NCBI GenBank assembly: GCA_040954595.2
Contig: CM082590.2
Location: 6,944,001-7,008,000 of the forward strand
Length of the DNA stretch: 64,000 nucleotides
Origin: Balanoglossus misakiensis
Lineage: Eukaryota > Hemichordata
Reading direction: 5' to 3'
Of the stretch, positions 45,145-57,056 are shown in pieces. The notes below the pieces were generated by a model that ran no database searches, was not told where the DNA came from, and was given only the letters and a program-made list of their open reading frames with translations. Made by a program: the position numbers and the translations under genes. Positions within the stretch are counted from its first letter, which is position 1. Each line of letters opens with the position of its first letter.

Positions 45145-48100
45145 CCAACCAACCAACCAACCAATCAATTATAATTTATCAAGCACCAGAATCTGAGAAC
45201 AAAATAATATCTTAATTGACATCTACACAGCAGGATCTATCATATCATCAGACACAGACAAATGAGTGCACACCAAATGGAGAAATCACATGTTACATGT
45301 ACCTGACCACTGTTGTACCATTCTAAAGCATTTTGTACAGACTCTTGATTTGCCATTAAAACCCATGCCACACCAGTAGGTTTCTTCATAACAAGATCCT
45401 GAATGTAAAGAAATTGGAACCTTTTTACTGAAATTGTTGTATAAACTTTCATAACTTTAAAATTTATTATTTTTACTATATGCCTTACTTATCTAGATTG
45501 CCATGTTTCTACAGAATTCAATAAAAAAGGCGCAAAACTATATTATCAATTGAGACATCTATATAAATTAGAATGTATGTATGTATGTATGTATGTATGT
45601 GTGTAAGTGTGTATGTATGTAAGTGTGTATGTATGTATGTATGTACCGTATGTATGTATGTATGTATGTATGTGTGTGTACCGGTATGTATGTATGTATG
45701 CATGCGTGCGTGCGTGTATGTGTGTGTGTATGTATGTATGTATGTATAATGTATGTATGTATGTATGTACATACAGTTGTATATGTACATGTGTTCTTAT
45801 GTGTGTGTATGTATGTATTAAGATTTACTTGTATGTATGTACATGAGATGCTATATTAGCAACATGGTTGATAGTCTAAAAATTACACCTTACCTTAATA
45901 AGACACACCTCCTTGACAGAGCAGTCAGCCTCGCTTTCCAAGACACCTTCCAGTTTACTTTCCGAGACACTGGCCGACACATTGGTCATGTAGACTGCAT
46001 GGTCTCTGTGCGTAGATACCTGGCAATTACATTTAAAAAATACAACATCAGGTGCATGCTGTCAAATGGAAAATTTTCATGAACATTAACCCTAATGCTA
46101 CTGGGTGTCATATCTGTTTAGAGTGTCAAGTCCCTTAAAATGCGTATTTGCCACTTTTTCTTCTAAAACGTATTTTGACTGTCTTGACATGGCTCCCATA
46201 CGTACTTAGACACACTTGGCAGTCTGAGCCCCCTGTAAATTTGGTCTGAGGGTCTTGTATAGGCCCTACTGAATAACACACACTTGGCAGTCTAACAGGC
46301 CTGGGAGCCAGGATTCTAGGCACCCTGGAAATCAAACCAGTTTCAACTGACTTGGCAGCGTTAGGGTTAAGGGTCTTGTAGAGGCCCTACTGAATAACAC
46401 ACACTTGGCAGTCTAACAGGCCTGGGAGCCAGGATTCTAGGCACCCTGGAAATCAAACCAGTTTCAACTGACTTGGCAGCGTTAGGGTTAAATCTCGTGA
46501 ACTTTATGAGGGCCAGAAAACACGAAAATAAATTGTCGTGAATTCTGACAATGCAGTTAGTGAAATATGACAACATGAAAATTAATCGTTGCAAAATATT
46601 AAGCTCTGTTGATTTCGCAAAAATCTCCTGTTGAGAAAATTTCAGCTGGACATTTCTCAATCACAAGTTGCAGTCAGGGTTTGTCCAAGGAAAAGGAACA
46701 CATTTTATTGTTATCCTAAATGTTTATCTGTATTTCAATTTCTATTTTAAGTTGGGGTTAAATACCCAAGATCAATGCTATGGGACACATACAGTAAAAC
46801 AGGAAATTTTCTAAAGAGGCAATTGTTACGAGACGAATTATTTTCGCGTTCTCATATTCACTGCATTGTTATCTCTAAAAAAAAAATTAAGTGACTTTTT
46901 ATTTTTGCGTTTTTGTGGTTCTCGTGTTTTTATTGTTTGCGAAAAATTTCCCGTTTTACAGTACATGTCTAATATTATTAATTTTCATTTATATATAGTA
47001 TAAATAATTACCTGTAACCACGATGGCACACTGGTGTTCTTATCTATGTCTATTATCATATTCCATTCTCCTGCGGTCAGAGTAGGAACACCTATACAGG
47101 CAAATTGATAATAATAATGCATATAGTTATATTTGAGAAACTAAGAAAATGTGTATTGGTCCTTTGGCAATAATGGTTTGCTCTAAATCTAGTGTCTTTT
47201 ATGGTAAAATTGGACGACCTGCACTGAGGGGAGGGGGGGGGGTGAAAGTATAAAGGTGACACTAGAGAATTGTCTCTGTTTCAAGTTACCACCATGCTCT
47301 TAAAGAGACAAAGTCTCTCTCTCGCAGGCCATTTCCATTAATTATATTTGATACAAGACACTGTTTATGTTATCCTATGTGTGGATATATAGTGAATCAA
47401 CGTTCAACCACACACAACTTCTATTCCGTTTGTAGGATATGAGAGTAAAAATCTTGCCAAAATGAATAAATGGTAAACACCGATTATTCATTTTGGCGAG
47501 TTTTTCACTCTTGTGTCTACAAGTGGGATGGAATTTGTGTGTGTTCGAACGTTGATTCACTATATATCCACATGTACATTAACATAAACAGTGTCTTGTA
47601 TCAAACATAATTAATGGAAAAGGGGCAGCGAGAGAGAGACTTTGTCCTGGGAGGTGTGTGTGGTCGAACGTTGATTCACTATATATCCACATGTAGAATA
47701 ACAGAAACAGTGTCTTGTATCAAACATAATTAATGGGAAAAGGGCAGCGAGAGAGAGACTTTGTCCTGGGAGGTGTGTGTGGTCGAACGTTGATTCACTA
47801 TATGTCCACATGTAGAATAACATAAACAGTGTCTTGTATCAAACATAATTAATGGGAAAAGGGCAGCGAGAGAGAGACTTTGTCCTGGGAGGTGTGTGTG
47901 GTCGAACGTTGATTCACTATATATCCACATGTACATTAACATAAACAGTGTCTTGTATCGAATATAATTAATGGAAAAAGGGCAGCGAGAGAGAGAGACT
48001 TTGTCCCTTTAATAATTGAGTATAGGCACCACTTACCATCTTGGTCACCTCTCATGACAGCACACAGTTCCAACACGTGATTTAACTTCACACACGGTGG

Positions 48101-51100
48101 ATGTTTCCTGGCGTAGTCTGTCTTGATCGACTGGCTGTCAATCATTTTGCCCAACGGCCCAGGAAATCCACCCAGCCCACTGACGTTGATGACTAGTCCA
48201 TTAGGAAGTCGTGGCAATGAACTTGTACTGGCTTTGTACTCGTTGTACTCATCTTCCTCCAGTGTGTAGCCTGAAGTAAAAGACAAAATGTACATTTAAT
48301 ATTTGTAAATCACAAGCTGTAAATTGTAAACATCTTCCTCAAGTGTGTTACCTGAAATAAAATGAGATTTAAATACACAGGGCATTTAAAGCGCCTAGCT
48401 CGTCTCACACGCATGTTCCAACTGTAGCCGCTGGTTAATACAGACGTTTAGTGAACAGTCAATCCCATAAGGCAGTGCTCTGTTCTAACAACAGAGAAGA
48501 TGGCGGCGACCATAATCTGTGTCGGAGATCGTGAAAAGACACCAGCTTGGGTGAAAAGGAGGGACAAAACCAGAATCTACTTATACGGTGCGCATGAAAT
48601 ATGGAAGGAAGCGAAGGCAGTCCACTATTTGAATGCATCGAACGGAACATTTGCTGGGAAGTTACGCGCAAGCAGATACGCTGGCATTCAAATTTCCAGA
48701 TGACGGGCAACTTCAACAACGTGGTGCAGACTAAGACTGTGCAGACGAAACTCCATGAGGCTGATGAGGCACCACACCTGATACATGTTACGTGTCTGGC
48801 GGTTCCTGAGTATAATTGTACCCAGAAACAAAAACTTTTACCGGAGGCGGAAAAAATGCTCGTCCGTCACCTGGAAATGACAATGCCATGGGACACATAG
48901 CCAGATCACGTGATTGATAGTAAAGAATACAAAAACTGTAACTAAGGCCAGAGAGAAAAAAAAACTTGTTCATCGGATTTTTTGGACCTAGTTCCAGGAG
49001 CGGCGAGCGAATATGTTATTTATTTATTTTTTTTAGGCTGAAGGTAAATGCGGTTCTCTGGCATATTTGCACAGATGCAGACATGGCGAGATAATTGTTT
49101 CCCTTTTTACCAGAAATATCTCAGACAAAAACACTGATACATGTACTTGTAACTGAATTCAATACTATATTTCCCAACAATAACATAGGCCATTACATTT
49201 ACAGTTGATGTTTGCACAAGATATTCTGGCCACCAGCGCCAGTACTAAGAATTTTGTCACAACGCGGAAGTAGAATTTGCTGAGATCCAAAAAAAAAAAA
49301 ATTTCCAAATCAGCCAAAGTAGAAGCGGCGATTCCGATGAACAATTTATTTTTTCTTCCTGGCCTAATGGTGAATTTATAGAAATTATAGAAAATAAGTT
49401 ATCTTTTAGATCACATACCTAAATTATCAGCCAAAGTCTTTAATATTCCTGTCATATCCTCTTCATCATACGTCGGTTTCTGGTCCCTGCATTCTAGAGA
49501 CTTGAGTGTTGATTTACTGGAGATTGTACTAACCAGCGTTTTAAGTCCTTGGACATCAATGTTATTGCCGCTAACAGAGAGGCTGTGTATTCTGCATTGA
49601 TCGCTGCCAAGGAGTTTAGACAAGGCCTCAGCTCCGACTGTGGAAATCTGTCAATATGTATAGTTCAAACGATTCAGGAATTACGCATGCAAATTATTAA
49701 TTTCAGGACATTACATGAGTTTTTGCTGTGATTTTCAAAAAAAAAGTAAAACAAAGAGTACAGTTTTCTGTGAATACTTGTTCAAATTCTCTGCCAATGT
49801 TTTTTTCCAAGACAATCACACACAACTTCCATCCCGCTTATATGATATGAGAGTAAAAACTCGCCTAAAATTAATAAACAGTAGAGACCAATGATTCATT
49901 TTGGCAAGTTTTTTCACTCTTGTGCCTACAAGCGGATTGAAGGCATATGTGGTTGAACGTTGATTCACTATATATAACTGTAAAACACTTTATTTTCGCA
50001 AGTTGAAATTTTCGTGATATCGAGAGAGGCCACTGTTTCGTGAGTATTAATTTTCGCGTTCTTTTATCTCATTCACTGCATCATTATCTTCAAAAAATTT
50101 ACGCGACTTTTTATTTTCACGCTATTTTGGCTCTTGGCTCGAAAATTTATTGCTTGCGAAAAAAGTGTTTTACAGTACCTAACTTTGGCAAACGTAATTC
50201 TTATACCCTACCTTGTTGAGAGACAGGTCCAACCCTTCCAGTGGGTAGCTCCCATGTGATAGAACGGCCTCCACCATGGCCGAAACTGTAGTATCTGACA
50301 GCCTATTGGCTGATAGTCTGAGCATGTGCAATGATAGCCCTTGTTTGATAGCACCGACCAATGGCGTGAGGTCTTTGTCACTGAGTGCGCAATTGGACAT
50401 TGATAGTGACTCCAGACTACACGTACTGGCTGTAAAGTGTAATAATTAAGAAAGTAATTATACATTATCGTAGGAAATTATGTCAGACGTGCTCAGACGG
50501 CAGTTGCGTTGGCATTCAAATTTCCAAATGACGGGCAACTTCAACAACATGGTGCAGACAAACGCCACGAGGATGATAAGGCACCATACCTGATACATGT
50601 TACGTGTTTGGCGGTTCTATAGTGAAAACATACTGGATGCCGAACTATAGCTTGCCCGTCATCTGGAAATGACAATGCCGTGGGTCACACAGCCAGATCA
50701 CGTGATTGATAGTATGGCTGTCCCTACAGTGGTCAAACATAGATCAAGTGCCAAATCTGCTATGGATGTCACACCCACGAAGATTGTAGTGTACTAGCTG
50801 TCCCTGATAAATCAAAAGTCTATTCTTTGACACTTACTGTTTTGAAGTAGATCTGTTATAGCAGAAGAACCAGATAACTTCAGTCCATCCAAACACAACT
50901 TTCTAATCCCATCCGGTTTCAGGGAGTTCTTGGATAACTTTCCCACTGTGGACGGATTCATCTTGGCTTTCCGTAAATCCAAAGAGTGAAGCTTCGGGAA
51001 CAGGCTGCCATCACCAAGAGTTTCCGGAATGTGTTCAATCTTGTCCAGACCCAGGTGGAGTTCTTCAATGGAGCAACGTTCGCCATTTTCTGGGAAGACA

Positions 51101-51214
51101 TGGAGATGTTAACCCACAACTGCTGGAAAGTCATTTATGTGGTTGTTACTTTATTATATCACACTGTATATCATGGTAAAAAATATATCATTACTTTATA
51201 TTGCATATCATGAA

Positions 51215-51253
<39 letters not shown>

Positions 51254-54200
51254 ATGTATGTATGTATGTATGTATGTATGTATGTATGTATGTATGTATG
51301 TATGTATGTATGTATGTATGTATGTATGTATGTGGTATTTAATATGTATGTACGTACAAAGTATGCAGTTCGACTGGTATGATACAAAGTGTTCAATACT
51401 AAGGCTGCATTCACAAACACCTCTGGAGGGGGGGGCAGGAGAATTGAGGGGGGGGATTTGAAAAAATTGAGGGTATGTAAGGGGGGGGATTTGAAATAAT
51501 TTAGGGACTGAAAGGGGGGGACTTGAAAACTTTGACGACTAAATATTTATTTTGAGTCCACAAAAATGCAGTTTCGCGCCCTTTATTTTACAAAATTTTC
51601 TAATGTGGGAGGGGGACACCCCCTCCCACACCCACCCCCTCCATTTATCAACACCTTTCAAACATTGACTGGTTTATCTAGTGTCCCAGGTCAGGGGACT
51701 TGCCCCACCCCATGATAACTTTGAGCGGCGGCGGTTAAATTTGTCCTCCCCCACATACCGGTAGTTGAGTTAATGTGCTTTTGCCAGGTTCATTAAAATG
51801 CAGCTTTGAGCTCTGTATTTTATAAAATTTTCTTACGTGGGAGGGGGACACCCCCTCCCAAACCCACCCCCTTTAATTCTTGGTTTACAATGTCTCCCAA
51901 CATAGAATACAGATACTTAAAAAATAAAAACAATGTTCAGTTTTAATACCCACTGATGAGGGGAAACATCAGTTTCAAATTCTTTTCATGGGAGCGCTGT
52001 TTTTCTTTTTTACAAGATAGATAGGTGATGTGTTTTGCTGAGTGAAAGAAAATGGGGGGGGGGGGGATTTGAAAATTTTAGCAGTTCGGAAGGGGGGGAT
52101 TTGAAAATATTTCGGGTTGTAGAGGGGGGCATGTGAAAATTAACGGTAAAAAAAATTGAATTCTCCCGCCCCCCCCTCCAGAGGTGTTTGTGAATGCAGC
52201 CTAAAGTATGTTTGTATTTATATAATTCCATATAAATTTTTAGAGAATAAACAGTATTCACAAGAAAATCGTGCTTACTTGTTGCAGCTTGTTGAAATGA
52301 CTTAATGGTTGCCATGGTCACATCAGGATTATTTGATAGATCCAAAGAAGTCAAATTGACAAGTTGGCCTGGCATGCGATTGGTCAATGAGACTATGATG
52401 TCATCGATCAAGGTACAGTTCACCAAGCTGACAGCAATCAAGTTACTTTCATGATGAGGCGTGGTTGTTGATGCGTTTGCTGTGTTCTCATTCCTGTCGA
52501 TAATCTTGGTGTCGTCCAGACTGAGAGCTCGTAGCTGTGGGTGGCACACCGTGGCCAGTAAAAGTTCTGCGAAGTCACTCCCGGTTGCAACCTGTCGGAA
52601 CAATCAGAAAACAAAATTCTGGTTAAAGCCTCTAGAGCTTTAACATGTTTAAAACATCTAGAGCTGCTAATTTTTGCATTATTTTCATGACTTTATTTTC
52701 CAACTTAAATTGGTCAATCTATATTAAAGCTTGACTGATAGGTATACATGAACATCTCATCGATGCCCGATTGTGACTGCATGTTGCAATTTGAACACGC
52801 TATGTATTAAAACGGTGAATTTAATCAGCCTCCATACAAACAGTACGCAGCTATCGTGGTATGTGTCGCCAAGGGATGACAAACTGATGCAAATGCAAGT
52901 AATATGACTTAATGGTGAAGATTTTGGAGGATAGGGAATATGTTTGAAGCATATTTTATTGTAAAAAAAATATGTGAAATTTGGCAGCTTTGAGGGCCAA
53001 ACTCAGATCTTACCTCATTGCCCCCAGCATTCAACTTTTTCAGCGTCTTGTTGCTAAGCAACCCCTCTGATAGGGACTTCATTCCTTTCGCATCAATGCC
53101 AGTTGATTTCATCTCAAGTATTTCCATGCAGCATGATGGTTTCTGTGTAGAAAATAATGACTTTGCAATCAGCAACAATAACTGGGGTCCATATATGACT
53201 TAAAGTTATACGGTCACCTATGGAAAATTAGCTCTAGTTACCATGGCAAATTGAGATCTAGCCAATCACAGATTTTCAGTGGGTGGCATACACGAAAAAA
53301 AGAGCGCCATGATACGTTCTTTAGAACACTCATATATGCCATTTTTGTCATTTATGGACATATGACTTAAAGGGAAGGGGTCGCCGCGCCGCGTGGGTGA
53401 TGAGAATATGTAAGAACCTCGATTTTAGTCAAGAACCTCAGCCACGTATAAAAATTGGTATTTATAGGGACAAAGTCTCTCTCTCGCTGCCTCTTTTCAT
53501 TAATTATGTTTGATACAAGACACCGTTTATGTTATTCTACATGTGGATATGTAGTGAATAAACGTTTGACCATACACACCTTCCGTCCCGCTTGTAGATA
53601 CAATAGTGAAAAACTTGCCAAAATGAATAATTGGTGTTTACCATTTATTCATTTTGGAGAGATTTTTTCTCATATTCTGCAAACAGGATGGAAGTTGTGT
53701 GTGGTCGAACGTTGATTCACTATATTCCACATGTAGAATCACAGTGTCTTGTATCAAACAGAATTTATGGAAAAAGGGCAGCGAGAGAGGCACTTTGTCC
53801 CTTTATTAAGAACCTTGATGGTAATTCTCACCTTCAGAACATCTGCAACTAATTTACCACTGCCTTCTCCATTACTCAGCTGGTTATGACTGCAGTCCAA
53901 CTCAATTAACGAATTGTTCTCGTTCAGATTCTCCAGAAACAAATTGAGATCAGTCGCTCCGCAACTGGCAAACCTACAATGATTAGAACGAAAGAATTGA
54001 AGAATATTTTATCTTTAGGCTCAGGAAATCGTCACGTCATTGCAAAAAGCAAAATAAAAAATATATGCTGTTCCGATTACCCGACCAACCCTAATTTTAA
54101 CCCAACGATCCTCCTAAACTTTTTAGAGCTTTGTAAACCCGTAAGTAAAATTAAAGATGTCAAATATACAAAAATGATGAATCACACGAGAACAATGATG

Positions 54201-57045
54201 AAATTGCATGCATCACGCAAGAACTATGACCACATTCTTCTACACTACGGCGGCCAGAGAAATAAAAAAATTACCTACTACCTACCCTATTTTGAAAACC
54301 ATGTAATCGGAACAGCACATATTATTTTGGGGGGCGCCTAAGTGCATATTTTCATATTTCTACATGATTTCCTAGTAATGGTTGAAAATGTTTGCAAGCG
54401 GAAAACAAAAAATATCAAGACCAGACAAATAGATTTCCTAAAAGACAACATTTCTTGATGGGGGAACTTGCCCATTTAATGTTTATATCAGACTTTTGGC
54501 TCTCCGGTAAAAATATGAAAATATGCAGTTACAACCTTTCTGCACTGTACAAACACTAAATTTCCTGTTTTTGATGTTAATTACCATAATATTTCCTGTT
54601 TCTATGGTAACATGATACACACTGACAAGTGTATTAAGACTAACAGTGTGTTTGCTTCCTGTACATTTCCTATTCTTTTCAATAATTGATAACTTTGGCT
54701 CAGACTTGTTAAAGCCTCCAGAGCTGCTGTGCCGAATTTCACATATTATTTTTCCACAAAAATACTTCAAATATATATATTCCCTATCCTTTAAAATCCT
54801 CATCATTAAGCCATAATTACTTGCATTTGCATCAGTTTGTCATCTCTTGGCGACGCAAACCACGATAACTGTGTACTGTTTGGATGGAGGCTGATTGAAT
54901 CGGTTTAATTCATAGCGTGTTCAAATTGCAACATGCAGTCACAATCAGGCATCAATAGCCAAGTCGGGTACCAAGTGGAATAGTTTTAATGGAGGCTTCT
55001 TGTAATGTAATTTGACAGAACCATTTACTTACTTCAGACACTTCAATGAATTGTTAGTTTTCATCGCTGGTCCAACGCTGCGTGAGAAGAAATCCTTACC
55101 AAGGCTGTTACTCGACACATCCAACCAAGTTAGAGTAGAGTTTCTGGATAATAACTCGCCAAGGCATAGCTGGAATATTAAACGGACATTAGCTGTAACT
55201 TTTGGCTTTAATGCCAGTATTTTTGGTCTGTGACCAATCAATAATTTGCCAAGACATTGCTAGAACATTAAAGGGACATTAGCTGTAACTTTTGGCTTTA
55301 ATTCCAGTTTTTTTGTTCTGTGACCAATGAATAATTTGCCAAGACATTGCTAGAATATTAAAGGGACAAAGTCTCTCTCGCTGCCCTTTTTCCATAAATT
55401 ATGTTTGATACAAGACACCGTTTATGTTATTCTACATGTGGATATATAGTGAATCAACATTCAACCACACACAACTTCCATCCCACTTGTAGACTCACTA
55501 AAATGAATAATCAGTCTCTAGTGTTAATTCATTTTGGCGAGATTTTTACTCTTATATCCTACAAACGGGATGGGAATTATGTGTGGTTGAATGTTGATTC
55601 ACAATATATCCACATGTAGAAGAATGTAACTGGTGTCTTTCGTCAAACATAATTAATGGGAAAAGGGCAGCGAGAGAGAGACTTTGTCCCTTTAAGGACA
55701 CCTCTGTATTAAGGACAGATTTTCTGTTTCCAGAGGTGTCCTTAACAGACAGGTTTCACTATACATGTACTTACAGAGCTGTCTGTGTCAGCCTGGTTAT
55801 TTGCAATATTGAGTGTTGTAACGCTGTGGCTGTACATCAACGCTAGCACTGCAGCACGAAAACCCTGGGGCCCGAGCCGATTACCGGAAAAATCCAACTC
55901 CTACAAAATAAACAGAACGTCAGTGAAAATGTCAAAATAATGGACATTTTGACAGAAAATCAATCATTTTTCTCAATATGTCCATAGAAGGTTCATAAGA
56001 CGCAGTGTTATATATTTTATCTGTACAGTCAAACCTCTCTATAGTGGCCAGTCAAGGGACTTTCCTAAACTGGCCTTTATAAGACATGTACATAATTATT
56101 CAAGGGACTTTCCTAAACTGGCCTTTATAAAGGCCACTTTAGGAAAGTCCCTTGACTGGCCACTATAGAGAGGTTTGACTGTAGTACAAACACTGGAGCT
56201 GACTAAAGTATCACCTTTAACCCTTTTCACCCCCATTTCTCTTTATAGAGGTCCTACTTTGCCATGGAAAACAATGGATTTGGACCAAACCATGGTGGTG
56301 AAAGGGTTAAAGATGTCCCGGGCAATGATAAAACTAGATGCACACACTCAAAGAAGTGATAAAAAAAACTTACAACCAAATTCTGAATCTTGGACACAAG
56401 AGTCGCCATGGAGAAGTCGGGATTTGGTGGGATTCTTTCCAAATGCAAAGACCAGACACCTGGTTTTACATTTGCATATAAGTCATCTGTTCTGACCAAT
56501 CGACACATTGCTCTCAGCGCATTATTAAAATCCACCTGGTCAGAGCCAATGCCTTGTATTTCATTCGTGCTGACTGAATTGTCTGATTGTTGGCTTTCAG
56601 TTGACGACACAGTTAGAGTCTTTGAAGTGCTTGTTGACGTTTCTTTTCCACTGCCTTCGTTGTTTATCGCTGTTTTCTCTGAAGTAGCTGTACTGGTTGA
56701 ACTTTTTTCTGAAGCCAATTTATCAGAACTGCTCCCTGAAGTGACTTTGCTTGCTGTGTCTTTTAATTTTGGACTTTTTGACAGACTTTCAGTTTTCGAC
56801 GTTCCAGCCTCGGGTTCACTCTGTTGCCCGCCACCATTTTGTTCTTCCTCTGTGTCTGGTCCAGTCACAGCACCCGTTTCATCCGACCCTCCAGCTTTCT
56901 CCTGCTTTGAATTCTGTTCCACATTGCTATTGGCTGAAGTATTTTGTGTTTCAACTTGATTGGTTGGTGGTGAACTTTGACCTGGGCCTTCATTTGAATG
57001 TTGACCACTTTCACCAGGAGGTTGGCTTGAACTTGAACATCCCAT
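44793..57045 (-). CDS. Leucine-rich-repeat protein with C-terminal RRM, 14 coding exons
   Basis: Coding exons, in order: 57,045-56,374, 55,900-55,775, 55,169-55,033, 53,973-53,832, 53,142-53,014, 52,591-52,279, 51,089-50,838, 50,429-50,212, 49,647-49,419, 48,270-48,037, 47,091-47,012, 46,019-45,894, 45,398-45,303 and 44,885-44,793. Phases fit at every junction, splice sites are GT/AG and the total is 2,847 bp (948 residues plus stop), which supports the model. The protein starts M-G-C-S-S-S-S, a possible myristoylation/palmitoylation site. A Ser/Thr/Gln-rich acidic stretch follows to about residue 185, then RNase-inhibitor-type leucine-rich repeats (for example L-D-L-S-L-N-K-I) to about 740, a linker, and an RRM (A-V-Y-M-T-N-V as RNP2, P-T-G-V-A-W-V-L-M as RNP1). 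I do not recognise the family. A scaffold or RNA-binding role is inference. It is head to head with the kinesin gene. Confidence 0.85.
44943..45171. repeat. AATC / AGTC / CCAA compound microsatellite
   Basis: Tetranucleotide blocks in the last intron of the LRR-RRM gene, of the same type as those in the aminopeptidase introns. Confidence 0.95.
45572..45840. repeat. (ATGT)n microsatellite
   Basis: Imperfect ATGT repeats with TGTG variants, between two RRM-coding exons of the LRR-RRM gene. Confidence 0.95.
46086..46491. mobile_element. Repeat with telomere-like ends and 121-bp internal repeats (two units)
   Basis: Starts TTAACCCTAA and ends TTAGGGTTAA. Inside, a 121-bp unit is present twice (GGGTC at 46,250 and 46,371). 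The same family lies in opposite orientation at 62,138-62,790 with about four units. It sits in an intron of the LRR-RRM gene. The ends resemble telomere repeats, but only about one and a half repeats are present. Confidence 0.8.
46791..46962. mobile_element. pogo/mariner-like MITE
   Basis: Ends ACAGTAAAAC...AAATTTTC and GAAAAATTTC...GTTTTACAGT, AT-rich interior with TTTTCGCGTT. Related to 49,978-50,175. Confidence 0.65.
47304..48008. mobile_element. TTAA-type MITE expanded by 119-bp tandem repeats
   Basis: TTAA flanks at 47,300-47,303 and 48,009-48,012. The right half of the MITE is repeated in tandem: GTGTCTTGTA recurs at 47,591, 47,710, 47,829 and 47,948, an exact 119-bp step. A MITE is being turned into a small satellite within an intron of the LRR-RRM gene. 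Confidence 0.85.
48640..48925. repeat. Dispersed repeat (CACGTGATTGATAG family), copy 1
   Basis: Shares stretches such as TTTCCAGATGACGGGCAACT and GATACATGTTACGTGT with 50,489-50,723 (same orientation) and 61,831-62,098 (opposite orientation). Probably a mobile element; ends not defined. It is in an intron of the LRR-RRM gene. An ATG-initiated ORF of 67 residues just upstream (48,500-48,703) is judged spurious. Confidence 0.7.
49816..49976. mobile_element. TTAA-type MITE, truncated
   Basis: Central part of the palindromic MITE only; the right side ends against the pogo-like element that starts at 49,978. Confidence 0.75.
49978..50175. mobile_element. pogo/mariner-like MITE
   Basis: Inverted ends CTGTAAAACACTTT...CGCAAG and CTTGCG...AAAGTGTTTTACAG, with an interior rich in TTTTCGCG. 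Intronic. Confidence 0.75.
50489..50723. repeat. Dispersed repeat (CACGTGATTGATAG family), copy 2
   Basis: Partial copy lacking the middle section of 48,640-48,925; intronic in the LRR-RRM gene. Confidence 0.65.
51213..51333. repeat. (GTCT)n-(GTAT)n microsatellite
   Basis: A GTCT block switches to GTAT part way, in the intron after exon 51,089-50,838 on the transcript's upstream side. Confidence 0.95.
51403..52201. mobile_element. Harbinger-like MITE with G-rich ends
   Basis: The 799-bp insert is bounded by GGCTGCATTCACAAACACCT and its complement and flanked by TAA on both sides (51,400-51,402 and 52,202-52,204). A 3-bp TAA/TTA duplication is typical of PIF/Harbinger elements. Poly-G runs and a repeated GGGGGACACCCCCTCCC motif fill the interior. 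Intronic in the LRR-RRM gene. No ORF. Confidence 0.8.
52740..53000. repeat. Inverted-repeat pair, left arm
   Basis: About 250 bp matching the reverse complement of 54,708-54,960. Shared text includes GACTGCATGTTGCAATTTGA with the opposite strand of the partner. The arm ends just beside the exon at 53,014-53,142. Confidence 0.7.
53466..53802. mobile_element. TTAA-type MITE with TTAT target site
   Basis: Complete 337-bp palindromic element flanked by TTAT on both sides (53,462-53,465 and 53,803-53,806). It ends 30 bp from the exon at 53,832-53,973. Confidence 0.85.
54063..54322. mobile_element. Small inverted-repeat element
   Basis: Ends ATATGCTGTTCCGATTAC and GTAATCGGAACAGCACATAT are complementary over about 18 bp, about 260 bp apart, in an intron. 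A 120-residue ORF crossing it is not credible as a gene. Confidence 0.6.
54708..54960. repeat. Inverted-repeat pair, right arm
   Basis: Partner of 52,740-53,000, about 1.7 kb apart and in opposite orientation, with two coding exons (53,014-53,142 and 53,832-53,973) between the arms. Confidence 0.7.
55169..55357. repeat. Two-unit tandem repeat (~92 bp) at a splice acceptor
   Basis: GGACATTAGCTGTAACTTTT and following bases occur twice with a step of about 91 bp, then a third partial start leads into the MITE at 55,362. The left end abuts the acceptor of the exon 55,169-55,033. Confidence 0.8.
55362..55691. mobile_element. TTAA-type MITE, complete
   Basis: 330-bp copy with perfect TTAA flanks (55,358-55,361 and 55,692-55,695) and ends AGGGACAAAGTCTCTC and complement. 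It is a good reference copy for the family. Intronic. Confidence 0.9.
56036..56181. mobile_element. Tc1/mariner-pogo-like palindromic MITE
   Basis: A 146-bp palindrome with ends CAGTCAAACCTCTCTATAG and complement, flanked by TA on both sides. Intronic in the LRR-RRM gene. Confidence 0.85.
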
Positions 57046-57056
57046 GTTTTTGAAAT

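Noticed and set aside
48500-48900. ORFs starting near ATGGCGGCGACC
   Set aside because: They lie partly in a dispersed repeat within an intron of the opposite-strand gene; no homology is recognised.
53979-54341. 120-residue ORF
   Set aside because: It overlaps a small inverted-repeat element in an intron and shows no domain.
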